A DNA stretch of 64,000 nucleotides from Octadecabacter dasysiphoniae. Lineage in GTDB: Bacteria; Pseudomonadota; Alphaproteobacteria; Rhodobacterales; Rhodobacteraceae. The notes below the pieces were generated by a model. That model was not told the origin of the DNA. It saw only the letters and a program-made list of their open reading frames with translations, and made no database searches. The position numbers and the translations under genes are program-made. Each line of letters starts with the position of its first letter. Position 1 is the first letter of the stretch. Below are positions 55,835 to 64,000 of the stretch, piece after piece. The DNA lies in contig NZ_JAKGAQ010000002.1 in NCBI RefSeq assembly GCF_021532615.1, positions 62,001 through 126,000 of the forward strand. Direction: 5' to 3'.

Positions 55835-57271
55835 ATGTTGCGCTTTACGCCTCATCTCCTCGCCGCCCTGATGTTTGCGACCCCCGCTGTCGCCCAGTCG
55901 GTGCAGACCAAACAATACGACGACGGCGGCATCTATGAAGGCCAGTTCCTGAACGGATTGCAGCACGGCATGGGCACCTACACACTGCCCAACGGGTACG
56001 AATACACTGGCGAATGGTTCGAAGGCGAAATCCGCGGCGACGGATCAGCGCGCTTTCCCAACGGATCGCTCTACGAAGGCCAGTTCGCCGCCGGAAAACC
56101 CGAAGGCTTTGGCGTGATCAATTTCGCAGGTGGCGGCACCTATGAGGGTGATTGGCTCGACGGCAAAATCACCGGACGCGGCATCGCGCGCTACGCCAAC
56201 GGAGTGGTCTACGAGGGCGATTTCAGAAACGCGATGCACCACGGCCAAGGCACAATGACCAGCCCGGGCGGCTACACCTACGAAGGCCCGTGGGTCAACG
56301 GCGTCATAGAAGGCAACGGTCGGATCACCTACACCGATGGCACCGTCTACGTCGGTGACCTTGCGGATGGTGAACGCAACGGCATCGGCACACTGACAAT
56401 GGCCAACGGCATGACAATCGAAGGCACATGGAAAGCAGGCCAGATTGAGGGCACGGGCCGCATGGTCCAGCCCAACGGCGATGTCTACGAAGGCGATCTG
56501 GTCGCGGGTAAACGCACCGGCTCCGGCACGCTCACCTACGCCAACGGCGACGTCTACACAGGTGATTTCCTGAACGATGAACGCAGTGGCACGGGCAGCT
56601 TTACGGGCGCAGACGGCTACATCTACACGGGCGATTGGCGTGACGGGCAGCAACACGGCGCAGGCGAAATCACATACCCCGACGGGTCCGTCTATGTCGG
56701 CGCCTTCGCCAATGGCTTTACCGAAGGTCTGGGCAAAATCACCTACGCTGACGGATCAACCTTTGAAGGCGATTGGGTCGGCGGCGTTATCAACGGCAGC
56801 GGCACCGCGACCTATCCCAACGGCGTTGTCTACGTCGGTGGCTTTCTGAATGGCAAAAACCACGGCGACGGCACGATCACCTATCCGGACGGCTACAGCT
56901 ATGTCGGCGCATGGGCGAACGGCAAACGCGAAGGCTACGGCGTGGCGACATTCGCATCGGGCGACGTCTACGAAGGCGAATTCCGCGATGGCCAACGCCA
57001 CGGCTCGGGTACGCTGACGAAAACAGACGGCTTTACCTACGAAGGCCTGTGGGACACGGGCGAAATCTCGGGCCTCGGCGTGGCGACCTACACAAACGGC
57101 GATATCTACTCCGGTGAATTCCGTTCAGGCCGCCGCCAAGGCACAGGCACAATGACCTACGCAACAGGCGAAACCGCCGAAGGTGATTGGCAGGACGGCG
57201 CTTTGGTCAGCCAAGGCGCGGGCGCCCCGGCGACAGATGCCGTTGTGGCAGAAGAACCGACAGACAACTAA
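55835..57271 (+). CDS. Secreted MORN-repeat protein (18-19 repeats)
   Basis: A 478-residue protein with a Sec signal (MLRFTPHLLAALMFATPAVA) followed by a near-perfect array of 23-residue MORN repeats, each of the form YxxGxxYxGxxxxGxxxGxGxxT. I count 18 complete repeats and a nineteenth that decays before an acidic C-terminal tail (VVAEEPTDN). MORN arrays form elongated beta-hairpin sheets that bind proteins or lipids. Export of an almost pure MORN protein suggests a periplasmic or surface scaffold. ATG 55835 gives the clean signal peptide; an ATG at 55781 adds 18 residues ahead of it. Confidence 0.88.
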   Translation: MLRFTPHLLAALMFATPAVAQSVQTKQYDDGGIYEGQFLNGLQHGMGTYTLPNGYEYTGEWFEGEIRGDGSARFPNGSLYEGQFAAGKPEGFGVINFAGGGTYEGDWLDGKITGRGIARYANGVVYEGDFRNAMHHGQGTMTSPGGYTYEGPWVNGVIEGNGRITYTDGTVYVGDLADGERNGIGTLTMANGMTIEGTWKAGQIEGTGRMVQPNGDVYEGDLVAGKRTGSGTLTYANGDVYTGDFLNDERSGTGSFTGADGYIYTGDWRDGQQHGAGEITYPDGSVYVGAFANGFTEGLGKITYADGSTFEGDWVGGVINGSGTATYPNGVVYVGGFLNGKNHGDGTITYPDGYSYVGAWANGKREGYGVATFASGDVYEGEFRDGQRHGSGTLTKTDGFTYEGLWDTGEISGLGVATYTNGDIYSGEFRSGRRQGTGTMTYATGETAEGDWQDGALVSQGAGAPATDAVVAEEPTDN

Positions 57272-57280
57272 GCCCGGCGT

Positions 57281-57904
57281 TCAATCGGCCAAGCGCGCGG
57301 CGGCGACCTGCGCATCATTCAATGGACGATCCGGCGCGCCTGTCACGGACGGGTCATAGGCCTGTCTTGCGAACACCTCGCGCACCATCGGTGCAAAAAA
57401 CGACAATGGCAGCGTGTCATAATCGGGATCAAAACTCGATTGATCCCACTGCTCACAGAATGAAGCACAATCATCGAAATACTTATGCCCGCGATGGCGG
57501 TCACGCTTGTTCTGATCAAACCCATCCAGATAATGCCCGTAATACAGCATCTGAAAATCGCCGTGGGTTTCAACGCACCACCGGCACTGCTCGCGCACAA
57601 ACGGCTTCAGAATCGTGGCCGCGTATTCGTCGTGATTGTAGGGGGCAAAGATGTCGCCAATGTCATGCAACAGCGCGCTCACCACCCAATCAATATCCGC
57701 ACCATCCCGCCATGCCCGCGTCGCCGCCTGCGTCGAATGCTGCATCCGCGTGATCTGATAACCCGACAGCCCTTCGTCCAGATGTTCCAGCGCCGCCAAC
57801 AAACGGTCCGCCGTCCCCTTGGTATATTCAATCTCATGGGCGGTCAGAAATTCATATTCGTCCCGCGTTCCGTCCTTCATTTGCTTAAACTGGACTTTGT
57901 CCAT
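57281..57904 (-). CDS. HD-domain protein, PhnZ/inositol-oxygenase-like
   Basis: A 207-residue soluble HD-fold protein. Likely metal ligands are H56 in TRMQHSTQA, H80-D81 in LLHDIGD, H91 in NHDEYA, H114 in VETHGDF and a later Asp. The Q/M-x-H before the HD pair is the layout of PhnZ-type di-iron oxygenases and MIOX relatives rather than simple phosphohydrolases. The substrate is unknown. ATG 57904 avoids four poorly supported residues. Its stop is 10 bp from that of the convergent MORN gene. Confidence 0.78.
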   Translation of the reverse strand: MDKVQFKQMKDGTRDEYEFLTAHEIEYTKGTADRLLAALEHLDEGLSGYQITRMQHSTQAATRAWRDGADIDWVVSALLHDIGDIFAPYNHDEYAATILKPFVREQCRWCVETHGDFQMLYYGHYLDGFDQNKRDRHRGHKYFDDCASFCEQWDQSSFDPDYDTLPLSFFAPMVREVFARQAYDPSVTGAPDRPLNDAQVAAARLAD

Positions 57905-57976
57905 GCGCCCCTCCAAGGCAAAGTGTCAGGGCAAAACATGCATCAGAACGGGGTGCCCGTCCAAGACAATGTTCCC

Positions 57977-58444
57977 TTAGCCCACGGCCTTGCGAAACAT
58001 AATCGACGTGGGTTTACGATACCCGTCATGGGTCGTGCGCGCGACCTCGTGAAACCCCAGCCTTTTGAACACCGCGTGAACCTCTACCAGTTCAACCCGG
58101 CTTTCCAATTCCAACCAGCCCAACCCCAGCGCAGCGGCCCTCTCCTCGGCCAACGCCATCAAAGCGCGCCCAAGTCCGGCCCGCCTGCGTCCAACGGCAA
58201 GCTTCCCGACATACAAAACCCGACCCTTTGGCGTGAGAACAACCGTGCCCGCAATCGGATTCCCCTCGACCCAAATTTCGGATTTTTCTGCGGCCTCTTG
58301 CAGTGATTGCACCGTCATTCTTGAAAGCGACGAAGGCGGATCAATCCGCCCGTCCATCCCCGCAAAGGCCGCGCGCATCACCTCCAGCGCATCCGCTAAA
58401 GCAGGGTCATCCGCGCCCAATTGTCGAAATTCAAAACCCGTCAT
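57977..58444 (-). CDS. GNAT-family N-acetyltransferase
   Basis: A 155-residue acetyltransferase. The acetyl-CoA pyrophosphate loop is RRRAGLGRALM, preceded by the strand VLYVGKLAVG, and the C-terminal VHAVFKRLGFHEVAR is the usual GNAT motif B. The substrate, a small molecule or protein amine, cannot be named. The gene lies directly downstream of the 11-bp tandem repeat at 58457-58504. Confidence 0.88.
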   Translation of the reverse strand: MTGFEFRQLGADDPALADALEVMRAAFAGMDGRIDPPSSLSRMTVQSLQEAAEKSEIWVEGNPIAGTVVLTPKGRVLYVGKLAVGRRRAGLGRALMALAEERAAALGLGWLELESRVELVEVHAVFKRLGFHEVARTTHDGYRKPTSIMFRKAVG

Positions 58445-58456
58445 ATGGGCAGATTA

Positions 58457-58504
58457 GCCATACCAGACCCATACGCAAACCATACCAGACCCATACGCCC
58501 GATT
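58457..58504 (+). repeat. 11-bp tandem repeat, locus B (CCATAC core, four units)
   Basis: Units start at 58457, 58468, 58479 and 58490, reading GCCATAC-CAGA, CCCATAC-GCAA, ACCATAC-CAGA and CCCATAC-GCCC, then GATT. The last 25 bases (58480-58504) are identical to 19047-19071 at locus A. It fills most of the 68-bp gap between the photolyase stop and the GNAT start. Confidence 0.8.
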
Positions 58505-58512
58505 TTGCCGCC

Positions 58513-60039
58513 CTAAACTGTTTCGCCGCCATCCAGTTTCGCCAAAAACGCGTCCGCTTGCGCCAGCACGGTCTCGCGCTTTTCGTCCGTCATTTTGTCC
58601 CACACACGGTACATATTTCCCATGCGGTGATTGTCTTTGAAACGGTCGCGGTGACGGTCCAGAAAATGCCAGTACAACAGGTTGAACGGGCAGGCATCGG
58701 GGCCCGTTTTGTCCTTCACCTTATAACTGCAATCCTTGCAGTAATCCGACATCTTATCGATGTAATTTCCTGAGGAAATATAAGGCTTTGACGCGATAAT
58801 ACCCCCATCCGCAAACTGGCTCATGCCGATGGTATTGGGGGCCTCGACCCACTCGAACGCGTCCGCATAAACGGCCAGATACCACTCATGGATTTCGCTT
58901 GGAGCAACCCCGATCAGCAGCGCAAAATTCCCCGTCACCATCAGCCGCTGAATGTGGTGCGCATAGGCCTCCTCGCGGGTCTGCTCAACCGCCTTGTCCA
59001 AACACCGCATCCACGTCTTTTCGCCCCAATACAAATCAGGCAATTTTCGGTTATGATTCAGATGGTTACGCGACACATAATCAGGCCCTTCAAGGAAATA
59101 AATCCCCCGCACATATTCGCGCCAACCGATGATCTGGCGAATGAATCCTTCGGCCGCATTGATCGGCGCGGCGCCGTCTTTCCAAGCCTTTTCAACCGCT
59201 TGGCACACCTCCAGCGGGTCCAGCAATCCTGCATTGATATAAAGGCCGACGATCGCGTGATAAAGGAACCGTTCCCCCCCCATCATCGCATCTTGAAAAT
59301 CGCCAAACTTCGGCAATCCGCCCTTTATCCAATGGGCCAAATGCTGCCGCGCCTGCGCCTGATCCGTAGCAAACCAAAAATCATCCAAGGTCCCGAAATT
59401 GTTCGGGAATTTCTCGCGCACAAGGTCAATGACCTCACGCGTGACATCATCCGTCTGGAACCGCATCGGCCCTGAATAATCAACTGATCCAGGCGCAGGT
59501 TTGCGGTTGTCGTGGTCGAAATTCCACTTGTCACCGGCAGGCTTGTCGCCCTCCATCATCAGTCCGGTTTTGCGGCGCATGTCGCGGTAAAAATACTCCA
59601 TCCGCAGGGCCTTGCGTCCCTCAGCCCAGTCCTCAAATTCCTTGTGGGTCGCGATAAACCGATCATCAGGCAACACCGTCACATCCAACGGCACGTCCTC
59701 CAGCGCTTTGATAACACGCCATTCTCCGGCTTCGGTCGTCAGAACCTCTGACGTCTCGAACGCCTCCGCACGGCGCAATAACTCCCCGTTAAGGGTACCT
59801 GCGTTATCTTTATCGTCCAGACGCGTGTAGGCGACGCGCCAGCCGTCTTCCTCCAAATGGGCGGCAAATTTGCGCATCGATGCAAACAAAAACGCGATCT
59901 TTTTGGGATGGTGGGGGACATATTCTGCTTCGCCCATGACCTCGGCCATGACGACGATATCGGTGTCACGATCCGCCTCACGCAGGGCTGCTATATTCAT
60001 CGACAGCTGATCACCAAGGACCAAAACCAACTTTACCAC
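58513..60039 (-). CDS. phrB: (6-4) photolyase, iron-sulfur bacterial cryptochrome/photolyase (FeS-BCP)
   Basis: Light-driven repair of (6-4) pyrimidine photoproducts. The 508-residue protein starts LVLVLGDQLS and belongs to the prokaryotic PhrB group. Four cysteines at 346, 434, 437 and 450 have exactly the 88-3-13 spacing of the [4Fe-4S] ligands of Agrobacterium PhrB (350, 438, 441, 454), and H361-H362 match the catalytic His pair. FAD is expected, with a ribolumazine antenna. It starts at GTG 60039, overlapping the SDR stop by 7 bp. Together with uvrB it makes UV repair a theme of this window. Confidence 0.95.
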   Translation of the reverse strand: MVKLVLVLGDQLSMNIAALREADRDTDIVVMAEVMGEAEYVPHHPKKIAFLFASMRKFAAHLEEDGWRVAYTRLDDKDNAGTLNGELLRRAEAFETSEVLTTEAGEWRVIKALEDVPLDVTVLPDDRFIATHKEFEDWAEGRKALRMEYFYRDMRRKTGLMMEGDKPAGDKWNFDHDNRKPAPGSVDYSGPMRFQTDDVTREVIDLVREKFPNNFGTLDDFWFATDQAQARQHLAHWIKGGLPKFGDFQDAMMGGERFLYHAIVGLYINAGLLDPLEVCQAVEKAWKDGAAPINAAEGFIRQIIGWREYVRGIYFLEGPDYVSRNHLNHNRKLPDLYWGEKTWMRCLDKAVEQTREEAYAHHIQRLMVTGNFALLIGVAPSEIHEWYLAVYADAFEWVEAPNTIGMSQFADGGIIASKPYISSGNYIDKMSDYCKDCSYKVKDKTGPDACPFNLLYWHFLDRHRDRFKDNHRMGNMYRVWDKMTDEKRETVLAQADAFLAKLDGGETV

Positions 60040-60689
60040 GCAACAACCGCCCCCGAATAATCAAAGAAATTGCCAGTTTGGGATGCATCCAACCCCATCA
60101 TAACATGACACAAATTTGCCGCCGCTTGCTGCGCGGACACTTTTGAATGGCCCGGGTAGCCAGCGGTAAACGCCGTTTCCACTGTCCCGGGATGCAGGGC
60201 GACGACCGCGGCCTCTTTGCGCTTGCGCCCCACCTCAATCGCGGCGCCGTGCACGATCTGGTTCAACGCCGCCTTGGACGCGCGGTAGGAATGCCACCCG
60301 CCGATCTTGTTATCCCCAATCGATCCGACCCGCGCGGACAACACCCCGACAACCGATGGGCGGTCAGCTGGCAAAAGGCGTTCGAGTTGTGCCAAAATCA
60401 AAGCGGGGCCGATGGCGTTGATCGCGAACACATCTGCCATGCGCTGCGCCTCAACCGCGGCCAGCGATTTTTCCGGCACGCCCCCAGCGGCCAATGTTCC
60501 GATAGCGATGAACACAATGTCGAACACGCCATCAAGCGCGCCCAACACCCGTGCGACCGATCCCGCGTCCGTCACGTCCAGCCCGTCCCTGCGCGACAGG
60601 CCCGTAACGGCAAAACCGCGTGTTTCCAATTCGGCGCTGACGGCCGATCCAATTCCGCCCGTGGCGCCGATGATCAATGCTCTTTTCAT
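60033..60689 (-). CDS. Short-chain dehydrogenase/reductase beside the photolyase
   Basis: A 218-residue SDR. The NAD(P) loop is GATGGIGSAV, the catalytic Ser lies in VLSARVGSIGDN and the YxxxK motif is YRASK. The sequence resembles C-factor/CsgA-like SDRs often found next to photolyase genes. ATG 60689 starts at the Rossmann strand (KRALIIGATG). It overlaps the photolyase start by 7 bp, so the two are translationally coupled. A role in making a flavin or lumazine cofactor, or in light response, is speculation. Confidence 0.85.
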   Translation of the reverse strand: MKRALIIGATGGIGSAVSAELETRGFAVTGLSRRDGLDVTDAGSVARVLGALDGVFDIVFIAIGTLAAGGVPEKSLAAVEAQRMADVFAINAIGPALILAQLERLLPADRPSVVGVLSARVGSIGDNKIGGWHSYRASKAALNQIVHGAAIEVGRKRKEAAVVALHPGTVETAFTAGYPGHSKVSAQQAAANLCHVMMGLDASQTGNFFDYSGAVVAW

Positions 60690-60743
60690 GCAACCCAACC
60701 TAGACCCGACACCGCTTGCGTCCACACAAATACCAAAACACCC

Positions 60744-60771
60744 TTTTCAAACGCGCTGTCGTGCGTATAAC
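60744..60771 (+). promoter_or_regulatory. Candidate promoter of the leuA leader
   Basis: TTTTCA (60744-60749) and TATAAC (60766-60771) are separated by 16 bp. A start 7 bp after the -10 would fall at about 60778, on or next to the leader peptide AUG at 60779, so the leader mRNA may be leaderless. Confidence 0.5.
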
Positions 60772-60778
60772 GGACCCC

Positions 60779-60835
60779 ATGATGCAGATCGCACATATCC
60801 AGGCCAACCTTAGCCTCCTCCTTAGTCGCCTCTGA
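60779..60835 (+). CDS. leuL: Leucine-rich leader peptide of leuA
   Basis: An 18-codon reading frame, MMQIAHIQANLSLLLSRL, ending at TGA 60833-60835. Five of its last eight codons are leucine (CTT, CTC, CTC, CTT, CTC), the hallmark of an amino-acid-sensing leader. It lies 74 bp before leuA and its stop codon is inside a strong hairpin (60829-60864). The start may be either of two adjacent ATGs (60779 or 60782). There is no clear ribosome site; GGA at 60772 could serve only if transcription begins further upstream. Ribosome stalling at the Leu codons when Leu-tRNA is scarce should alter the downstream RNA fold. Confidence 0.78.
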   Translation: MMQIAHIQANLSLLLSRL

Positions 60836-60864
60836 GCGTGCCCTTCGGCGCGACCGCTCAGAGG
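60829..60864 (+). promoter_or_regulatory. leuA attenuator hairpin
   Basis: Outer stem CCTCTGAG/CTCAGAGG (60829-60836 with 60857-60864) and inner stem CGTGCC/GGCGCG with a short CTTC loop. No T-run follows, so classic transcription termination is not evident. The Leu-codon stretch contains CCTTAG twice, complementary to CTAAGG at 60885-60890 just before the leuA ribosome site, offering an alternative pairing. Confidence 0.65.
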
Positions 60865-60909
60865 GTATGACGCGCCAAGAAAAACTAAGGAAAACAAGGA
60901 AATACTAAA

Positions 60910-62469
60910 ATGACCGATCAAGTTCTGATCTTTGACACGACCCTGCGCGACGGCGAACAATCCCCCGGCGCAACCATGTCCCACCACGAAAAACTGGAAA
61001 TCGCCGAAATGCTGGACGACATGGGCGTCGACATCATCGAAGCCGGGTTTCCAATCGCGTCCGAAGGTGATTTCAACGCGGTGAGCGAAATTTCAAAACG
61101 CGCCAAGACGTCAACGATTTGCGGGCTGAGCCGGGCAAACTTCAAAGACATCGACCGCTGTTGGGACGCCGTGAAACATGCGAAATCCCCACGTATCCAC
61201 ACGTTTATCGGCACATCGCCCCTGCACCGCGCGATCCCGAACCTCGATATGGATCAGATGGCCGAACGTATCCACGACTGCGTCACCCATGCGCGCAACC
61301 TGTGTGACAACGTGCAGTGGTCATCGATGGATGCGACCCGCACAGAATGGGATTTTCTGAAGCGCACCGTTGATATCGCCATCAAGGCAGGTGCCACGAC
61401 GATCAATATTCCTGACACCGTGGGCTACACTGAACCCGTAGAATCCGCCGATCTGATCAAACGTCTGATTGCCGAAGTAGACCGCGCCGACACGGTGATA
61501 TTCTCAACCCATTGTCACAACGATCTGGGCATGGCGACGGCAAATTCACTGGCCGCTGTGGCCGGCGGCGCGCGCCAAATTGAATGCACAATCAATGGTT
61601 TGGGCGAACGCGCGGGCAACACTGCGCTCGAAGAAGTCGTGATGGCCATGAAGGTGCGCAGCGATGTGATGCCCTACGGCACCAAGATCGACACACGCAA
61701 AATCATGAACATTTCACGGCGCGTTGCGGCTGTGTCGGGTTTTGCGGTGCAGTTTAACAAAGCCATCGTCGGCAAAAACGCCTTTGCCCACGAATCCGGC
61801 ATCCACCAAGACGGCATGCTGAAAAACCGCGAAACGTTCGAGGTCATGCGCCCCGAAGACGTCGGCCTGTCTGGAACGTCCCTGCCGCTGGGCAAACATT
61901 CGGGCCGTGCTGCGCTGCGCGATAAGCTGGAAAAGCTCGGCTATGATATGGGCGACAATGAATTGAAGGACGTCTTCGTGCGCTTCAAGGATCTGGCCGA
62001 CCGCAAGAAAGAAGTCTTTGATGACGACCTGATCGCACTGGTCCGCCAGAATGAGGGCGAAGACGACCGCCTGAAGTTGAAAGACCTGACCGTCATTTGC
62101 GGGATGAACGGCCCCCAAAAAGCAACAATGGTGCTTGAGGTCGACGGCACGGATCACACGACCATCGCCACGGGTGATGGCCCTGTTGATGCGACGTTCA
62201 ACGCCGTCAAAGCACTGTTTCCCCATGACGTCAGCCTGCAATTGTATCAAGTCCACGCGGTCACAGAAGGAACGGATGCACAGGCCACAGTGTCCGTACG
62301 CATGGAAGAAGATGGGCGCATCGCGACGGGTGAATCCGCAGACACTGACACAGTCGTTGCATCCGCCAAGGCCTATATCAACGCGCTGAACCGCCTTCTG
62401 GTAAAGCGTGAAAAGACGGCACCGGGCGCGGATTCCAAGGGAATCCGTTACACCGACGCGGGCGAATAA
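60910..62469 (+). CDS. leuA: 2-isopropylmalate synthase
   Basis: First committed step of leucine synthesis: acetyl-CoA plus 2-oxoisovalerate. The 519-residue protein has the DRE-TIM signature DTTLRDGEQSPGATM at the N-terminus, the metal ligands in STHCHNDLGMATANSLAAV, GAxQIECTINGLGERAGN, and a C-terminal LeuA allosteric domain (about 390-505) for leucine feedback. AAGGA lies 9 bp before the ATG. The upstream leader peptide indicates a second control level by attenuation. leuB/C/D are not in the window. Confidence 0.97.
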   Translation: MTDQVLIFDTTLRDGEQSPGATMSHHEKLEIAEMLDDMGVDIIEAGFPIASEGDFNAVSEISKRAKTSTICGLSRANFKDIDRCWDAVKHAKSPRIHTFIGTSPLHRAIPNLDMDQMAERIHDCVTHARNLCDNVQWSSMDATRTEWDFLKRTVDIAIKAGATTINIPDTVGYTEPVESADLIKRLIAEVDRADTVIFSTHCHNDLGMATANSLAAVAGGARQIECTINGLGERAGNTALEEVVMAMKVRSDVMPYGTKIDTRKIMNISRRVAAVSGFAVQFNKAIVGKNAFAHESGIHQDGMLKNRETFEVMRPEDVGLSGTSLPLGKHSGRAALRDKLEKLGYDMGDNELKDVFVRFKDLADRKKEVFDDDLIALVRQNEGEDDRLKLKDLTVICGMNGPQKATMVLEVDGTDHTTIATGDGPVDATFNAVKALFPHDVSLQLYQVHAVTEGTDAQATVSVRMEEDGRIATGESADTDTVVASAKAYINALNRLLVKREKTAPGADSKGIRYTDAGE

Positions 62470-62556
62470 TCTGATCAAACGCGGGGGCGGTGCATATGCC
62501 CGCCACCGCGCATCAAACCACGGCGGAATAGCGCCCAGAGCAAACGTTAATCCCCC

Positions 62557-62585
62557 TTCCCCCCAAGTCCCACTGACCCTATAAG
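62557..62585 (+). promoter_or_regulatory. Possible mreB promoter
   Basis: TATAAG at 62580-62585 resembles a -10, with TTCCCC 17 bp upstream as a poor -35. The 176-bp gap after leuA also holds a GCGGTG/CACCGC dyad near 62488 that could weakly terminate leuA; it lacks a T-run. Confidence 0.3.
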
Positions 62586-62606
62586 CGCGCAGGTCCGCCT
62601 CCATAG

Positions 62607-63683
<1,077 letters not shown>

Positions 63684-63703
63684 ATCCCGATCGGGAGCCC
63701 GTT

Positions 63704-64000
63704 TTGGCACGAGACCGACAGCAATCAGAAGACTTCGTAAGCCCCGTCCGCCGTTTGCTGGTGGGGATACTGGTGCTGTTCCTGCTCGGTACGTTCCTGA
63801 TCTGGCGCATCGACAACCCGCGTGTTGAACGGTTTCGCATGATGGTGATTGATACCGTTGTGCCCAGTTTTGATTGGGCCATGGCGCCGGTCACAGGCAT
63901 GGCGAACTTGTTGGCGGGTTTTCAATCCTATCAACGGCTTGCCCAGCAAAACGTCGATCTACGCCGTGAACTTCAGGATATGAAAAGCTGGCGGGAAGCG
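63704..64000 (+). CDS. mreC: Rod-shape protein MreC, N-terminal part (runs off the window)
   Basis: The frame is open from a TTG start at 63704 to the window end (99 codons), with GGGAG 6 bp upstream as the ribosome site. The N-terminus is basic (ARDRQQSEDFVSPVRR), followed by a TM helix LLVGILVLFLLGTFLIW and the start of the coiled coil (QRLAQQNVDLRRELQDMKSW) that mediates MreC dimers in the periplasm. The layout and position after mreB identify it. The periplasmic beta domains lie beyond the window. Confidence 0.9.
   Translation, partial: MARDRQQSEDFVSPVRRLLVGILVLFLLGTFLIWRIDNPRVERFRMMVIDTVVPSFDWAMAPVTGMANLLAGFQSYQRLAQQNVDLRRELQDMKSWREA

Noticed and set aside
55835..57271. DNA tandem repeats in the MORN gene considered as a CRISPR-like or satellite array
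   Set aside because: The periodicity (69 bp) is that of 23-residue protein repeats, with divergent codons and no spacers.
43723..57904. Phosphonate-use locus from PhnA-like and PhnZ-like proteins
   Set aside because: The two genes are 13 kb apart, PhnA is not a phosphonate enzyme, and no C-P lyase, PhnY or transporter is seen.

Overview
The window looks like a chromosomal stretch from a marine Rhodobacteraceae (Roseobacter-group) alphaproteobacterium. Supporting signs are a class I lysyl-tRNA synthetase, an NDUFS4-like complex I subunit, a Hint-domain protein of the type common in roseobacters, an (Fe-S) bacterial (6-4) photolyase, high-GC codon use and dense coding with many ATGA/TAATG stop-start overlaps. 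This assignment rests on gene content and style, not on a database match. No insertion sequence, prophage, CRISPR array or rRNA is visible.

Layout. 1-2.2 kb: 3' end of transketolase and a small transaldolase. 2.2-2.7 kb: a decayed patch with a DUF2461 remnant. 2.7-8.1 kb: a TetR repressor divergent from an RND efflux adaptor/pump pair, with two GTAC-type inverted repeats between them. 8.4-19 kb: fabI, an M50 protease, an FKBP isomerase, then overlapping HAD/hydrolase/dehydratase genes, an EEP hydrolase, a PcaD-like hydrolase, a kinase-like protein, an MFS exporter and a zinc alcohol dehydrogenase. 19-24 kb: an enolase-superfamily dehydratase, then a TetR gene with three TGAAC-N3-GTTCA operators in front of itself and a PspA/YiaAB pair, followed by a PlsC/CdsA-like lipid pair. 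24-32 kb: an EEP lipoprotein, glycerate kinase, tRNA-Arg(TCT), NDUFS4-like subunit, Hint protein, uvrB, an AT-rich orphan SLATT gene, rhodanese and a HugZ-like protein.

32-46 kb: a beta-helix protein, class I LysRS, TerB, a PBP4-type peptidase, nadD, a PAS-GGDEF-EAL protein, ettA, a small HNH-like gene whose start lies in a perfect hairpin, PhnA, cold-shock protein and dodecin. 46-58 kb: a TesA-like esterase divergent from a YbbA/YbbP transporter, gltX, MATE exporter, two STM3941-like paralogues, NAD synthetase, a secreted MORN-repeat protein, an HD protein and a GNAT. 58-64 kb: photolyase overlapping an SDR, a leucine-rich leader peptide ahead of leuA, then mreB and the start of mreC.

The most interesting items are these: (i) a leuA leader peptide absent from simple ORF listings, with a promoter placed so that the transcript may begin at its AUG and Leu codons that can pair with the leuA ribosome-binding region; (ii) the TetR/PspA/YiaAB operator set beside a lipid-synthesis pair; (iii) an 11-bp tandem repeat sharing a 25-bp identical block at two loci 39 kb apart; (iv) the orphan SLATT gene; (v) hairpins sitting on translation starts.
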